DNA from: Synanceia verrucosa | Lineage: Eukaryota; Chordata; Actinopteri; Perciformes; Synanceiidae | Assembly: GCA_029721515.1 (NCBI GenBank) | Contig: CM056558.1 | Span: 13,547,240-13,611,239, forward strand | Direction: 5' to 3' | DNA: 64,000 nucleotides | In this document: piece by piece, positions 33,601-41,929 of the stretch | Position numbering within the stretch: the first letter of the stretch is position 1 | Layout of the letters: each line of letters starts with the position of its first letter | Position numbers and translations under genes: made by a program | Notes under the pieces: generated by a model | Database searches by the model: none | Seen by the model: only the letters and a program-made list of their open reading frames with translations | What the model was told of the DNA's origin: nothing

Positions 33601-35956
33601 TTCCAACTGTACAATACAATACTACTCGAAGGATCAGGCTTAAATGGCTAAAATGACTTGCTAATGTGGGTATTTACGTTACATTTACAAAAAAGCACTA
33701 TGTGTAGCTTTATATTTTTGCATTATGACCCCTGTGGAATAAGATTATCATTTCATTTTTTCCACCTGTTCATATAGGGGACTCATAATGCAGTTGCAGT
33801 CCAAAAAAGTGCAAGTACTGTATATAAGTGCTGCACGAAAATGGATTGACCTTTTTTAGTTGCATTTAGCTGCTTCACATCACTACAACTCGCTGCCTGT
33901 GCTTGCAAGCTTTGCTGCTTTACTAGTTACTCTTAAGGATGCACAACAACCAAGTTAAAAGTCACACCATGTGCTGGAAAAGCACACACTGTCCTCCACT
34001 ATGACGGATAACTCTGTTGGAACATGATGTAGACAGGGTTGGAAATGACACCAGCCATCAGCTTAATACTGCTGCTTTGTAATGGCTGCAAGGATTCATT
34101 TTTGTAGGTGGCACTATTTCCTGCCCTGTCTACAGTGTGCTTTGCTGCGTGTTCAGGAACAGCACCCATGCTGAAAAGTCACCTAATACTCTAATACTAA
34201 TATGTGTGTGTGTGTGTTCTAGACCTGATTCTGCAGATGGCTTCCTGTCCCCGAGTCGCTCCAGCAGCAGAAATGGAGAAAAGGACTGGGAGAATGCATC
34301 CACAACTTCCTCTGTTACGTCTAACACAGAGTACACTGGTAGGACCATTTCAGACACCAAATATATAGCATTGGCTCTTAATGCAAGTGTAAAGAACAGA
34401 GAATAAACATGAGTTTTCAAAAGATATATGATAACATGAGCCAGTGGTGTGGGATAGCATCATAAATATAGTTATGTACTCTGAATCTTTCTTTTTTTGT
34501 ATTCAGTGCAGCTAATATTAATATAATTTTTTTTTATATACACTCACCGGCCACTTTATTAGGTATATTGTTTGTTAGCACAAATAGCTAATCAGACAAA
34601 CAATGGCCACAGCTCAATGCATTTAGGCATGTAGACGTGGTCAAGACAACTTTCTGAAGTTCAAACAGAGCTTGAATGGGGAAGAAAGGAGATTTAAGTG
34701 ACTTTGACTTAAGTGACTTAAGCTGCCTTGTTGGTAGCGTCTCCTACTGCAAAATATGTATTGCATGTATTTAGAGCCCAATAACACATATGCTTCTAGT
34801 AGCAATCTTCGGACATGATTTATCAAAAGAAAGAGGAAAAATTAGTGAGGAAAGTCTTTTCTTTGACATACCTGGAGTAGTTGCCATGACAACAGTCCCG
34901 TCCTGATGTTCTCTCCTCTGTTCTCATTCAGGACCAAAACTATACAAGGAGCCCAGTGCCAAATCTAACAAGCACATCATCCAGAACGCTCTGGCCCACT
35001 GCTGCCTGGCAGGAAAGGTCAATGAGGGGCAAAAGAACAAGATCCTGGAGGTAACAGCATGGAGCTTTTGAGCTACTGTTCAGTATCTGTGTTTACTGGT
35101 AATAAAAATGAAAGCCTCCGAATAAAGGGAAGACTGCAAGACAATAAATGTTATTTACCATAGCTGAACAGCTGGCCTTTTTAAATTTAAAGGAAAAACA
35201 CCGCAGAGTGGCAAGTATGAAAGGACTTAGATGGAATAAGTGAATTACTGAATTTTCAAGACAGCAGGTAAAAGTGGAGATGAAATTCAAAGTAACAACT
35301 TTTTTCTGGTATTGTGGTAAATAAAGCCAACCATAATTCACAGTTTAATTTCAAAACTCCATTACAGTGATTTACAGTAATTATTTAAGCCATGTTCCAC
35401 CATGGGAAATGCATGTACAAATACAGGTTTTCTTTGTTACAAAATGGGGTAGTCAGAGAACAATAAATATTTTTAATTGCAGAGAGGAAGAGCAGAAAAA
35501 AACAGTTTAGCATTATGCAAAAAATGCAAAATCTAAGGGCAGACCCACTGTCCAAAGAATGAGTCAAATATTTCCTAGACCTTTGCTTTACTTTAGCATA
35601 AATTACTTTCAGTCTGTATCTAATGAGCTTTTCTCCCCTCACCTTAACAGGAAATGGAGAAATCAGAGGCCAACAACTTCTTGGTTTTGTTCCGAGATGG
35701 CGGCTGTCAGTTCCGTTCTCTCTACACTTACTGCCCCGAGATGGAGGAGATCAACAAGCTGACAGGCATCGGGCCCAAGAGCATCACGCGCAAGATGATC
35801 GATGGCCTCTACAAGTACAACTCAGACAAGAAGCAGTTCAGTCAGATACCAGCCAAGACCATGTCGGCCAGCGTGGACGCTGTGACAATCCACAGTCATC
35901 TCTGGCAGACCAAGAAGCCAGCAACCCCTAAAAAAGTAGTGCCTGCCCAGTCCTAA
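7500..35956 (+). CDS. camsap2: camsap2, calmodulin-regulated spectrin-associated protein 2 (5' end outside window)
   Basis: CAMSAP2 binds and stabilises free microtubule minus ends and so keeps non-centrosomal microtubules in neurons and epithelia. Coding exons read here: 7500-7661, 8623-8706, 15060-15092, 16600-16741, 17218-17357, 26823-26913, 27079-27175, 27401-27432, 27576-27645, 27780-29823, 30962-31098, 31340-31563, 32100-32172 (or from 32076), 34223-34338, 34932-35050, 35651-35956. They sum to 3,870 nt (1,290 codons with stop) and every junction keeps phase. Domains in order: calponin-homology domain (16600-26913), long disordered region with two coiled-coil stretches (27780-29823), charged helix (30962-31563), C-terminal CKK microtubule domain (34932-35956). 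Wording such as MPAIPIS, STSMSFVDGN, GTWPKEKR and MEEALQIIH, and the CKK, fit CAMSAP2 better than CAMSAP1 or CAMSAP3. About 150 N-terminal residues are missing because their exons lie upstream. Which teleost duplicate (a or b) cannot be told. The family call is very secure. Confidence 0.95.
7675..7760. repeat. dispersed-repeat fragment (TTTATTTAACC type)
   Basis: The run tttatttaacctttattttaccaagtaaaa followed by gagaaccagttctc resembles a repeat tail common in teleost introns. Family not assigned. Confidence 0.35.
8623..8706 (+). CDS. camsap2: camsap2 exon, helix INEYLKDIMAQEQ
   Basis: 28 codons, phase 0 at both ends, acceptor tctttcag, donor gtgaga. It encodes a charged helix starting INEYLKDIMAQEQRK, which corresponds to the same helix of other CAMSAP2 proteins. 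Confidence 0.88.
10581..11529. mobile_element. non-autonomous DNA transposon flanked by TTAA
   Basis: TTAA (10577-10580) then AGCCCCACCAAAG; at the other end CTTTGGTGGGGCT then TTAA (11530-11533). The 13-bp inverted ends are perfect and the flanks are both TTAA, the target-site signature of the piggyBac superfamily. About 949 bp, GC-richer than the intron around it, with no transposase. The ends do not start with the CCC common in piggyBac, so the superfamily is inferred from the TTAA flank alone. Confidence 0.5.
12468..12529. repeat. (GT)n microsatellite
   Basis: About 31 GT units with one C interruption near 12498. Confidence 0.95.
14065..14591 (+). mobile_element. Tc1-like transposon, internally deleted and truncated
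   Basis: Starts after TA with CACTATATTGCCAAAAGTAT, the terminal repeat of a common fish Tc1-like family. It reads into the N-terminal helix-turn-helix region (TNICERMGRSQELSEFQRGT and VIGCHLCNKSSREISS), then jumps by deletion to LTEWGQRMLRR and runs, frameshifted, to a point matching ..SRFSIWQ. The catalytic 3' half and the right terminal repeat are absent. Not functional. Confidence 0.75.
15060..15092 (+). CDS. camsap2: camsap2 33-nt microexon
   Basis: Eleven codons (SPTKWYMKLVP) between a pyrimidine-rich acceptor (ttgctgcag) and a strong donor (gtaagt). It is phase 0 on both sides, so skipping it leaves the frame intact. CAMSAP2 of mammals has a matching short segment just before the ARYRKEQ sequence, which here begins the next exon. 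Its size and symmetry suggest alternative use; that is inference. Confidence 0.8.
16600..17357 (+). CDS. camsap2: camsap2 exons for the first part of the CH domain
   Basis: Two exons, 16600-16741 and 17218-17357, joined in phase 1. They encode ARYRKEQ.. through SLEDMLYASSTIK. Hallmarks of the CAMSAP calponin-homology domain are visible: DGSALGALLHFYCP, CLKENMTLADRLYNLQLI and CCHFSLEDMLY. The CH domain is a folded module; in this family it does not bind actin in the classical manner. Confidence 0.92.
18613..18680 (+). repeat. 3' tail of a LINE or SINE with (TTA)n
   Basis: The string tttgtaaagcaaccttgggttccatcggcgctatataaattta followed by TTA repeats is the usual 3' end of several fish retroposons (AAGC..CTTGGG..GCGCTATATAAA). 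Only the tail is clear; upstream sequence to about 18410 may belong to it. Confidence 0.5.
19191..20219 (-). CDS. Tc1-like transposase, intact, DD34E
   Basis: 342 aa, the normal length for the family. It cuts the element out and inserts it at TA. Residues ~1-60: paired-like helix-turn-helix (IGMSERQVAKKLKISKTAVH), followed by a basic GRGRKR linker in the place of the usual GRPR motif. Residues ~65-120: second helix-turn-helix (RRQTSTDLKNEW..ARTVRNRL). Catalytic triad: Asp of LFSDESNFEL, Asp of FQQDNAPCHTE and Glu of SPDLNPIENLW; I count 34 residues between the last two, i.e. DD34E. The glycine-rich KHGGGSVMIWGCFS box is present. No missing catalytic residue is visible; activity is inferred, not shown. 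Confidence 0.95.
   Translation of the reverse strand: MPKTKELCEATKAAILALLEIGMSERQVAKKLKISKTAVHYNKKKQAEHGTTKLLPGRGRKRLSTPRDDRALIRSCVRNRRQTSTDLKNEWALSRNVTCSARTVRNRLVEAGLKSHRACKKPFINERQRKARLLFARDHKDWTVDDWAKVLFSDESNFELMPTPANLLVRRKPGEAYNPDCLAPTVKHGGGSVMIWGCFSLSGTGQMQLCEGRMNQVKHRTTLENSLLPSAGKLFPASNDWIFQQDNAPCHTERSVKAWMENHNIRTMPWPAQSPDLNPIENLWKIIKLKMENHKPKNKENLFEFVQQEWAAVTAEQCQKLVESMPRRMAAVIKNNGYAIKY
20325..20332 (-). promoter_or_regulatory. TATA box of the Tc1 transposase
   Basis: On the minus strand the sequence reads TATATAAG, about 105 bp before the transposase ATG and inside the element. Position and sequence suit a transposase promoter; not tested. Confidence 0.5.
21736..22098 (+). mobile_element. 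V-SINE copy B, full length with target duplication
   Basis: Begins GGGCGGCACGGTGGTGTAGT, has box A- and box B-like blocks, the V-SINE core and the 3' LINE-like tail (GGGATAGGCTCCAGCCCCCC .. GATAAGCGGTAGATAATG). It is flanked by GATTATCATTTTA (21723-21735) and GATTATCAGTTTA (22099-22111), a 13-bp target duplication with one difference. Best copy in the window. Confidence 0.88.
22577..22961. repeat. CT- and CA-type simple repeats
   Basis: A CT-rich run at about 22577-22605 and a compound (CT)n(CA)n tract at 22926-22961. Confidence 0.85.
26823..26913 (+). CDS. camsap2: camsap2 exon ending the CH domain, GC donor
   Basis: It encodes NNYLVFMAELFGWFEVVKPS and then FVKPRVLDTE, the end of the CH domain. 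The exon must end at ..GAAG with the intron starting GCAAGT: only this keeps phase with the next exon (GG ACT TCA TCA..), which reads on as TSSLLKNMPAIPIS. So this is a GC-AG intron. Confidence 0.88.
26914..27078 (+). other. camsap2: GC-AG intron of camsap2
   Basis: The intron starts GCAAGT after GAAG and ends cacctcag. A GT two codons further (at 26918) would put the next exon in a wrong frame. Confidence 0.8.
27079..27645 (+). CDS. camsap2: camsap2 three small exons after the CH domain
   Basis: Exons 27079-27175, 27401-27432 and 27576-27645. They encode NMPAIPISKVTKRSFMERPP, a 32-nt piece LPLRPQPRHS, then EIKRSTSMSFVDGNLGTWPK. The last is a CAMSAP2 signature with a likely phosphorylatable RSTSMS. 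All three have GT donors and AG acceptors, and phases 2, 1 and 2 chain correctly. The 32-nt exon is not a multiple of three, so skipping it alone would break the frame. Confidence 0.85.
27780..29823 (+). CDS. camsap2: camsap2 large central exon (681 codons)
   Basis: A single 2,044-nt exon from SGPYGVSFDIPFDKEDS to SRGFFFK. It is mostly Ser/Pro/Thr-rich and probably disordered. Recognisable blocks in order: GMVRSVSTD, KRNLSFQPVNG, MEEALQIIHS, TEVDTGIHI, KMTSFAEQKK, a first coiled coil (LRMRLEEKRKAIEAQKKKVE), a second coiled coil (EYTRSIDKLNHSLAFLQTEM), AWVIPPP, ELKLAPYNRVLT and VDSIPRLRRFSP. The last blocks precede the microtubule-binding part of CAMSAP2. Open frames on the other strand here are shadows. 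Codon use is GC-rich compared with the flanking introns. Confidence 0.95.
29824..30961. other. camsap2 intron with repeat tail and (TTA)n
   Basis: Holds a fragment at about 30550-30640 (tttattcatctcccattgagggaaattc, a common fish retroposon tail) followed by an ATT/TTA microsatellite at 30640-30690. The rest is unremarkable. Confidence 0.5.
30962..31563 (+). CDS. camsap2: camsap2 exons for the long charged helix
   Basis: Exons 30962-31098 and 31340-31563. They encode KAEENMAQKRAALLEKRLRR.. and ..EYLRRKQLKLMEDMDTVIKP, then a basic stretch (AKQRRGRPKSIHRDS) and SPKTPVRAAT. A nearly uninterrupted Arg/Lys/Glu helix of about 90 residues is typical of this part of CAMSAP. Junction CG|A in phase 2. 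Confidence 0.92.
32076..32172 (+). CDS. camsap2: camsap2 exon with two in-frame acceptors
   Basis: Core exon 32100-32172 encodes VSSLSLASLNLGDSDSVHSE and KRSPR, a close CAMSAP2 match. A second AG lies 24 nt upstream (tccag at 32071-32075). Using it adds eight in-frame residues (GSRQRVFS) without a stop. Both acceptors are plausible; the start is listed at the longer form. Confidence 0.75.
32870..32932 (+). CDS. camsap2: possible camsap2 63-nt cassette exon
   Basis: Prediction only. A long pyrimidine tract and acceptor (..tttcacaccag) end at 32869, and a donor AG|GTTAGT follows at 32933. The 63-nt interval is open in the phase that exon 32172 hands on and returns the same phase to exon 34223. 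It would insert SASLASGGLFYFLSPKLRRR plus one more Arg between KRSPR and PDSADGFLSP. I do not recognise this peptide in mammalian CAMSAP2. RNA evidence would decide it. Confidence 0.35.
33033..33347 (-). mobile_element. V-SINE copy C, minus strand, with 12-bp target duplication
   Basis: Reads as a V-SINE on the minus strand: head AGTGGTTAGCACTGTCAC at the right end and tail GGATAAGCGGTAGAAAATGG at the left. TGGGTTATATTA occurs perfectly on both sides (33021-33032 and 33348-33359). The first ~18 bases of the head are missing, so it inserted 5'-truncated. Confidence 0.85.
34223..35956 (+). CDS. camsap2: camsap2 terminal exons with CKK domain
   Basis: Exons 34223-34338, 34932-35050 and 35651-35956. 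They read SADGFLSPSRSSSRNGEKDW.. then the CKK domain: PKLYKEPSAKSNKHIIQNAL, HCCLAGKVNEGQKNKILE, ANNFLVLFRDGGCQFRSLY, INKLTGIGPKSITRKMIDG, YKYNSDKKQFSQIPAKTMSA, ending HSHLWQTKKPATPKKVVPAQ-S and TAA at 35954. The CKK fold recognises the microtubule minus end. The sequence is full length with no damage. Confidence 0.97.
34541..34706 (+). mobile_element. 5' fragment of another Tc1-like family
   Basis: After TA, CACTCACCGGCCACTTTATT is the terminal repeat of a widespread fish Tc1-like element, followed by its leader (CAATGCATTTAGGCATGTAG..GGGGAAGAAAGGAGATTTAA). Similarity stops near 34706. Only ~165 bp remain. Confidence 0.75.
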
Positions 35957-38085
35957 TAGAACTTGATACCCCACACATCACCATTCCCAACCCTCAAATG
36001 GAACATACCCATTTCAATTTGCACTTCACTGTAGATATCCATGAAGATTCAAGCACCTGCAATGCCAGTTAGATGAATGCATATTTGTCCTTTTTATGTA
36101 TGTTAAATCATTTTTTTCCCTTTCATTGCATTCCTCTTCTTGTTTTTCCTCCTTAATCTGGACTAGGTATGATAGGACTCAAAGATTATGAACAACTGGA
36201 ATGTATGCCATTGTTAAAGAATGATGTATGCCTCTGTATTTTTAGAGATTGTCATGTTTGAGTCAAATTATGAAGGCATGTGTGAGTGTTGTTTTCGTCT
36301 CCTGTGTGCCAAACGTCAAAAAAGAGACAGTATGAATGCTAGGATATTTTACTGAAGCACTGAATGTTTTTAATTCGTGTACAGATTGACTTTTTGTTTG
36401 CATTACCCTGTTGATGTGTGGCCTTATGAGCATTTCATTTTAGCGTGAGTGTAATGAGGTGATCATGAAACACCTAATGCAGAGGGTTTTTTTTCTAATT
36501 GGAAGAACTTTTTTCTCTTCATCACTGTAGGTAAAAACAGTTTGTATATCAAGGTACGCAAGACTACAAAGGGCCAAAAAACTAATTGCATACAGCTAGC
36601 GTTTGCCACACAGCATGTGTTTTCAGCTCAGCAAAGCCAAGCGGTTTTCAGCTTTTACACAGCCCCTTTTTGATAAAGTGATTTTAAAGAATGCAGGACG
36701 TTACTGGAGATCACTGGTTCTCAACCTGTGGGTCAGGACACCTGCAGATGATTTGAGCTGTAATGTATGATGTGTGAAAAATGCTTTTATGTTGAGATAA
36801 ATTCCTTTTCCTCATAATATGCAGAAGTAGGTTCAATCAGGCCTATTCCATGCAGCGAAAATGATGGACAGTGAAAATAAAAACAAAAAAAATCATCTCT
36901 AAGTTAACAATTTGGTGTGTTTTATGTCAGGTTTACAATGAGGTATTGCATCAGCCAGAAATGTTGAGAACCAGTGTTGTGGATCACTCTGCTGCTGGTT
37001 TACAGCAGAAACAGCTCAGTATCATTTAATTTTTATTCTGAAATGCTGCACCATGTAAGATCTTATTAATATAATGAATTATTACTCTCTCACCCACTGG
37101 TATTGACAATATGATTGAATTCCAAGACACAGACACCTAAAATGTAATTTCTCTTCATATCAGTAACAAGATTTAAACCTAAACCTTTGTGGCTGTGCTT
37201 TATCAACAGTATTAAATTGTTCAGACACACTAGGCTTACCTTTTTTTTGCACTTATGATGTCTATCGGCCACCAAATGTAGTAAGCATAGTGCATACACA
37301 AGATTGTTGATTACTCAAAAATCAGTCGCTCTGTCATACATCACAGCAAATATTGCCTGATTGATTAAAATGGCCACACTGTTGTGATGGTGTAATTTCA
37401 AACACTTCCATGCATCTGTTGTTCTGACATAACACAAATGTGTGTTGACCTAAACTAAGCATTATGTGCAGACTCACAGCAGTATAGTTGTGTGATGCCC
37501 AGATGCAACAAGCCCTAAATAAGCAAGAAATAGGTAATTTTTTTTTAGATTTGTTTCTATTACTAGATGAATACATTTCACAAAATAATGCAAGGCAAAA
37601 CAGGGCAGATCCTTGCTGCAGCTTACGGGTAGAGACTCGCCTCAGAGTTTCATTGGTGTCAGTGTCTTGTTCCTTTTTCATCGAATGTCAATTCAACACT
37701 ATTTGCAGGTATGATTTACAAGAAAAGTATATCTGCTAACATGGTGATTTGCTTTGGGGGGTATTTATGACCAAAAGAGAGCATGTACAAGTCTTTGAAA
37801 ATGTAATCTAGTATGACGGAGTGTTTTTCTCTTTATTGGAAGGATATGTCTTCAGAAGCTCTGTCCACCTGCTTATGGCTGTTTAAGGTCAAAGTAAATG
37901 GTTATTTAAACTGTAATGATATTGTACATTGTTTTCATGTAAGCTCATACATACATGTCCACTATTATGACTTTGTTTCGCTTGTCTGACGCTGTGCTGT
38001 CATTAAACATATTGCTGAACATGTAGTTTAATTTTAGTATTTTTAGTATTTTTTGGGCATTCAATAAAACTAAGCATGGCCTCAG
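35957..38085 (+). other. camsap2: camsap2 3' UTR and poly(A) signal
   Basis: About 2.1 kb of AT-rich non-coding sequence follows the stop. A canonical AATAAA at 38063-38068 is followed by a T/G-rich stretch, so cleavage is probably near 38085. A weaker upstream AATAAA is at about 36875. No ORF of note. Confidence 0.65.
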
Positions 38086-38929
38086 CAATTATGTGGTGTT
38101 GATTGTAAAAACAAAAAAAAAAAAAAGTCTATTTTAACTCACCACAGGTAAATGTAAAGAAAAGTGGATGGAGTTACATCTTTTATTATACAACATTTAT
38201 GAAAACATTCATCTTATGTGATATTTAGATATTTATTTTAAAGTTTTAAAATATACATTTTGGAGAAAATCATTGAGTTTTATTTATATGTGAGGTAACA
38301 GTAGCCTATCAAGGTGTTAATTTGTTTAAAATTAGTCTTTTACAGAATTAGAGGGTTCTAATGTTTTTTTTTTTACATGCTTACAGTACATATTAGGCTG
38401 TGTCCTTTTCACAACAGACATTTTGACATTTGTCAGAGCAGGGTAAATGCAAACAATAATTAACATTAATTATTAACATTGAGGACAATATCACCAGAGA
38501 CATCTGAGAAGACAATAGATGATATTGAACTGAATTAATAATAAGGGGATGAAGGGCCAGCTTGTGAAAGCTTAAGGGGGAAATCAAAATTTCAGCATTT
38601 TTTTAATATGATTGGGAACATTGTTGTATTTGTGGCTATCATTTTGACTTGCAAGAATCCATAATTTATCTGGATATTAACCTGATGTTCAGGCCAAATA
38701 CTACATAACTTACTGTAAATGGCATTTACCAAATCTGATGTAAGTTGATTAAAGAAAAAAATAATAATTGAAATTATTTGGCAATTATTTTTTATTTAAT
38801 TTTATTTATTTATTTATGTATATTGTAAACACAGCGTGAGTATTGCTATAGCCAAACCACCTTGGGTCTCATCAGTTTGAAGTTTGTTTTCTTTGTGTCG
38901 TAGGTGTGACCTAACTGTCGGGCGTCATC
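38086..38929. other. camsap2-wdr47 intergenic region
   Basis: Under 1 kb, very AT-rich until about 38840, then rising in GC and CpG towards the wdr47 first exon. No repeats or genes recognised. Confidence 0.6.
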
Positions 38930-39159
38930 ACCACAGTTGATTGGTGGTTTGCGGCTACGTCCGCATGGCAACCGTGAGCTGCACGAGAGAGAAGGCGAGA
39001 GCAGAGGGACCTTTCTGGAAACACTGACTGGGATTTGAACACATAGTCACATATTTCCACCCACGTCTTCGTGGATACTGCTTTGCTGTGCACTCGTGGG
39101 CTCACTGCAGACGGACTGTAGCTGCTTTCATGCGGCGTGTTGTTGCGGCAGACTGACAG
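38930..39159 (+). promoter_or_regulatory. wdr47: wdr47 promoter and non-coding first exon
   Basis: A local rise in GC and CpG (e.g. ggctacgtccgcatggcaaccgtgag) in AT-rich surroundings marks a likely CpG-island promoter. A good donor, ACAG|GTGAGG, at 39160 would end a 5' UTR exon that splices to 40653. The transcription start is not defined by sequence; the left limit is an estimate. Confidence 0.5.
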
Positions 39160-40652
39160 GTGAGGAGGAGCTGCCACTGATTAACGGCAGCGTGTTAGCA
39201 TGAACCACCGGTGTGGAGCCACGCGCGGTATCCTTCACTTTTCAGGGGAAACGAAGGACAATGTCAGCTTCTGTTGTTTGCATGTCGGCTGGACACATTG
39301 TGCTGGCCGTGTGTGAGTGCGTCTTATGTGCTGTCATAGTAAACAAGGTGTGTCTGAGCGCAGTTTTTAAGCGCTGACGCTGTCAAGTTTGGGCCGCAGA
39401 CCATCCAGGACCAGGGCTGGATGTTGTTTCTGTGGGCAGGGCGGTGTCACCGGCTGAGACCCCCTGGAGGGAAGCACCGCTGCTGTCTCAGCATCTCACT
39501 GCTTTAAAACACTCAGTGCAAGTGGCTCATGCATCATGATAATCCATGTATGTCATACTAGTGTCTGTCTCTGTGATGTTGTTGTGATTAACCATTTACA
39601 GCCCGACCCTGAAGAAGTGCATTCCAACATATTTCTTATAATGATCATTGGAAAAGAGGGTTAATGTCTGCTTTGAAAATGCTACAATCCAGATATATGT
39701 GCCAGTGGAGCTGAACAAAGACCAGAGAGCGTAATAGGTGCACAACAACTGATTGTACCTTAATAATGATGAGAGATTTCTGCAATATATGAAAACATTG
39801 TTGTGAGATTTAAAGAGCAACTAAATGCTCCACACGTTGGTTGCCCTATTGGACCAGACAGCAAATCAGTGACCTTTATGTGGGATTTGTTAACAAAGAC
39901 ACATGAGCAAGACAATAAAAAATTCATAGGATGAGAGATCTCTGCTGTGGGGACTGCTGGTCTTGCTGCATGTTCTTGTTCTTGTGTCCTTCTGCTATGG
40001 TTCATCCCCAAACTACTCTTCCCAGTACTAAAGTAGACTGTTTCCTGAAGTTTGAGGTTGAAGTTTGAGTACGCTGTAGGTCTAGGAAATTTTATTAACC
40101 AGCCAAGAGGGCGGTTTAGTGTGTTTTGCCAACCAGGGGGGCACTTTAGCACGTTTTTAGTGCATGTTTGCCTCCAAAGAGGCCACTTTTCCACACATTT
40201 TTCAACAATTGCTCTAGGCTTGTCACAATAACAGATTTTGCTGGACAATATATTGTTATTATTGTGCAATTAATTGATTTATTGTTTATTGCCTAAGATG
40301 CACCACAAGGGGGGGCATGAATTTGTAATGTTTTACTGTTGTACTGTCTTTGTTATCTTGTCAATCAAAGCTGGTGATGTGTTAGACCAGTTCTAATTGT
40401 CACAATGAAAAAGATTGCACTGCAGTAAAACATGACAAATACACAAATCAGTTTAACTACTGCTTTTTTGGGTGTAACGTCAAGTAATTTGAAAGCAGTC
40501 AGAATTTCCCTCAAATAGTGGATAATGTGCGGCCTGCGAAATGATACCCTTTAGATCCTGGTTATGGACTATAAGTGTAAGCCTTTTTTTCATTTTTGAT
40601 GCAACTTCATCAACAGCATGTCCATTTCATAGCTTCTCTGTCTTTATTCCAG
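39160..40652. other. wdr47: wdr47 first intron
   Basis: Contains a block (40097-40207) of GGGCACTTTAG-type repeats related to 51780-51990, and AT-rich repeat-like sequence at 40215-40310 (cacaataacagattttgctgg..). Otherwise nothing recognised. Confidence 0.5.
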
Positions 40653-41929
40653 TCAGCTGGAAGCTGCCACCACACACCTGTAGTCATGACTGCAGAGGAG
40701 ACAATCAGCATCAAGGAGGCAGAGGTGATCAAGCTGGTGCTGGACTTCCTGAATTCCAGAAAGCTGCACATCAGCATGCTGGCCTTGGAGAAGGAGAGCG
40801 GTGTCATTAATGGACTCTACTCTGATGACATGCTCTTCCTCAGGTATGACTGAACAGCACACTCATGTGGCAGATAGGAGAAAACCTGGCAAGTCATGAA
40901 GCTGGACTTAAAAAAATCAAGGAAACAATACACAACAACGCAGTCGTAACTAACGATCAAACATGCTGGTGAAATTAGATTAACCATCTTTTTTTTTAGC
41001 TTTTCCTGTAATTCAGCAAACAAATAATCCACCAAAGAGCATGGTTACACTATTTGCAACTTGAAATGGAGGAAAAGGAAAAGTGAGAGAGATGTTCTTT
41101 TCATAAACACAGTGCCCAAAATCTCTAAATTGACCAGTGCAAACAGTTTCCGACTGAGGGTGTCTCATCTCAGATTGTTCATTCGCTGAATTCAACAGGC
41201 AACTCGTTCTAGATGGCCAGTGGGAAGAGGTGATGCAGTTCATTCAACCACTGGAAGGAATGGACAAGTTTGACAAGAAAAGGTGAGACAATATAATGTG
41301 GGGCATTATTATAACTGAACAAACATGGTTGTTGAAGGAGTGCTTTCATGAGGGGCAAAAAGTGTAGTTTAGATTGTTGAGGCAGTATGAGGAGAATAAA
41401 ACTCAGCTTTTTGGGTTGTCAGATGTTTGCAGCTGGAAATTCCATTAATTGGTGTACAGTTCTATTAAATTGTTCACCAGTAAAGTTGGAAACCAACATT
41501 TTTTATGGCATACAGTACTGGGAGTTGACCTAATGCTCCCAGGGTATGGTATGTCAGAAAATGTTTAAAGATATCATCAAAGTCATTGTATTGTATGCCA
41601 AAAAATCTTAACTTGTATGTAATATGTAAAGAAAAATCACATGACAGAAAAAGTCATAGTACAGTATTTCTTAGCATTTTTTAATCATAGAGTTTCATAT
41701 AAAATTTCATAAACAAAGTAATTGTTTGGTAAAATTCTTAATGCAGTATGCCATAAAAATCCTATATATACTATATTTCACACTAGGGTTAGTCAATGCA
41801 AGTCTTCTAAACTATATCTCTAATACTGAGATTTATGTTTCCAGGTTCCGCTATATCATTCTGAAGCAGAAGTTTCTGGAAGCTCTGTGTGTAAATAATG
41901 CTATGTCTGCTGCTGAAGACCCTCAGAAT
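40653..41929 (+). CDS. wdr47: wdr47 exons for LisH and CTLH
   Basis: Exons 40653-40843 (ATG at 40686), 41199-41282 and 41845-41929. They encode MTAEETISIKEAEVIKLVLD.., LisH core LHISMLALEKESGVINGLY, then CTLH (LVLDGQWEEVMQFIQPLEGM, FRYIILKQKFLEALCVNNAM). The AG|G junction of exons 1/2 and 2/3 is in phase 2. LisH and CTLH mediate dimerisation and partner binding in this family. Confidence 0.93.

Larger units (their letters stand above)
32173..34222. other. camsap2 intron with V-SINE and possible cassette exon
   Basis: Contains a poly(T) run (32743-32767), the candidate 63-nt exon (32870-32932) and V-SINE copy C (33033-33347). AT-rich otherwise. Confidence 0.6.
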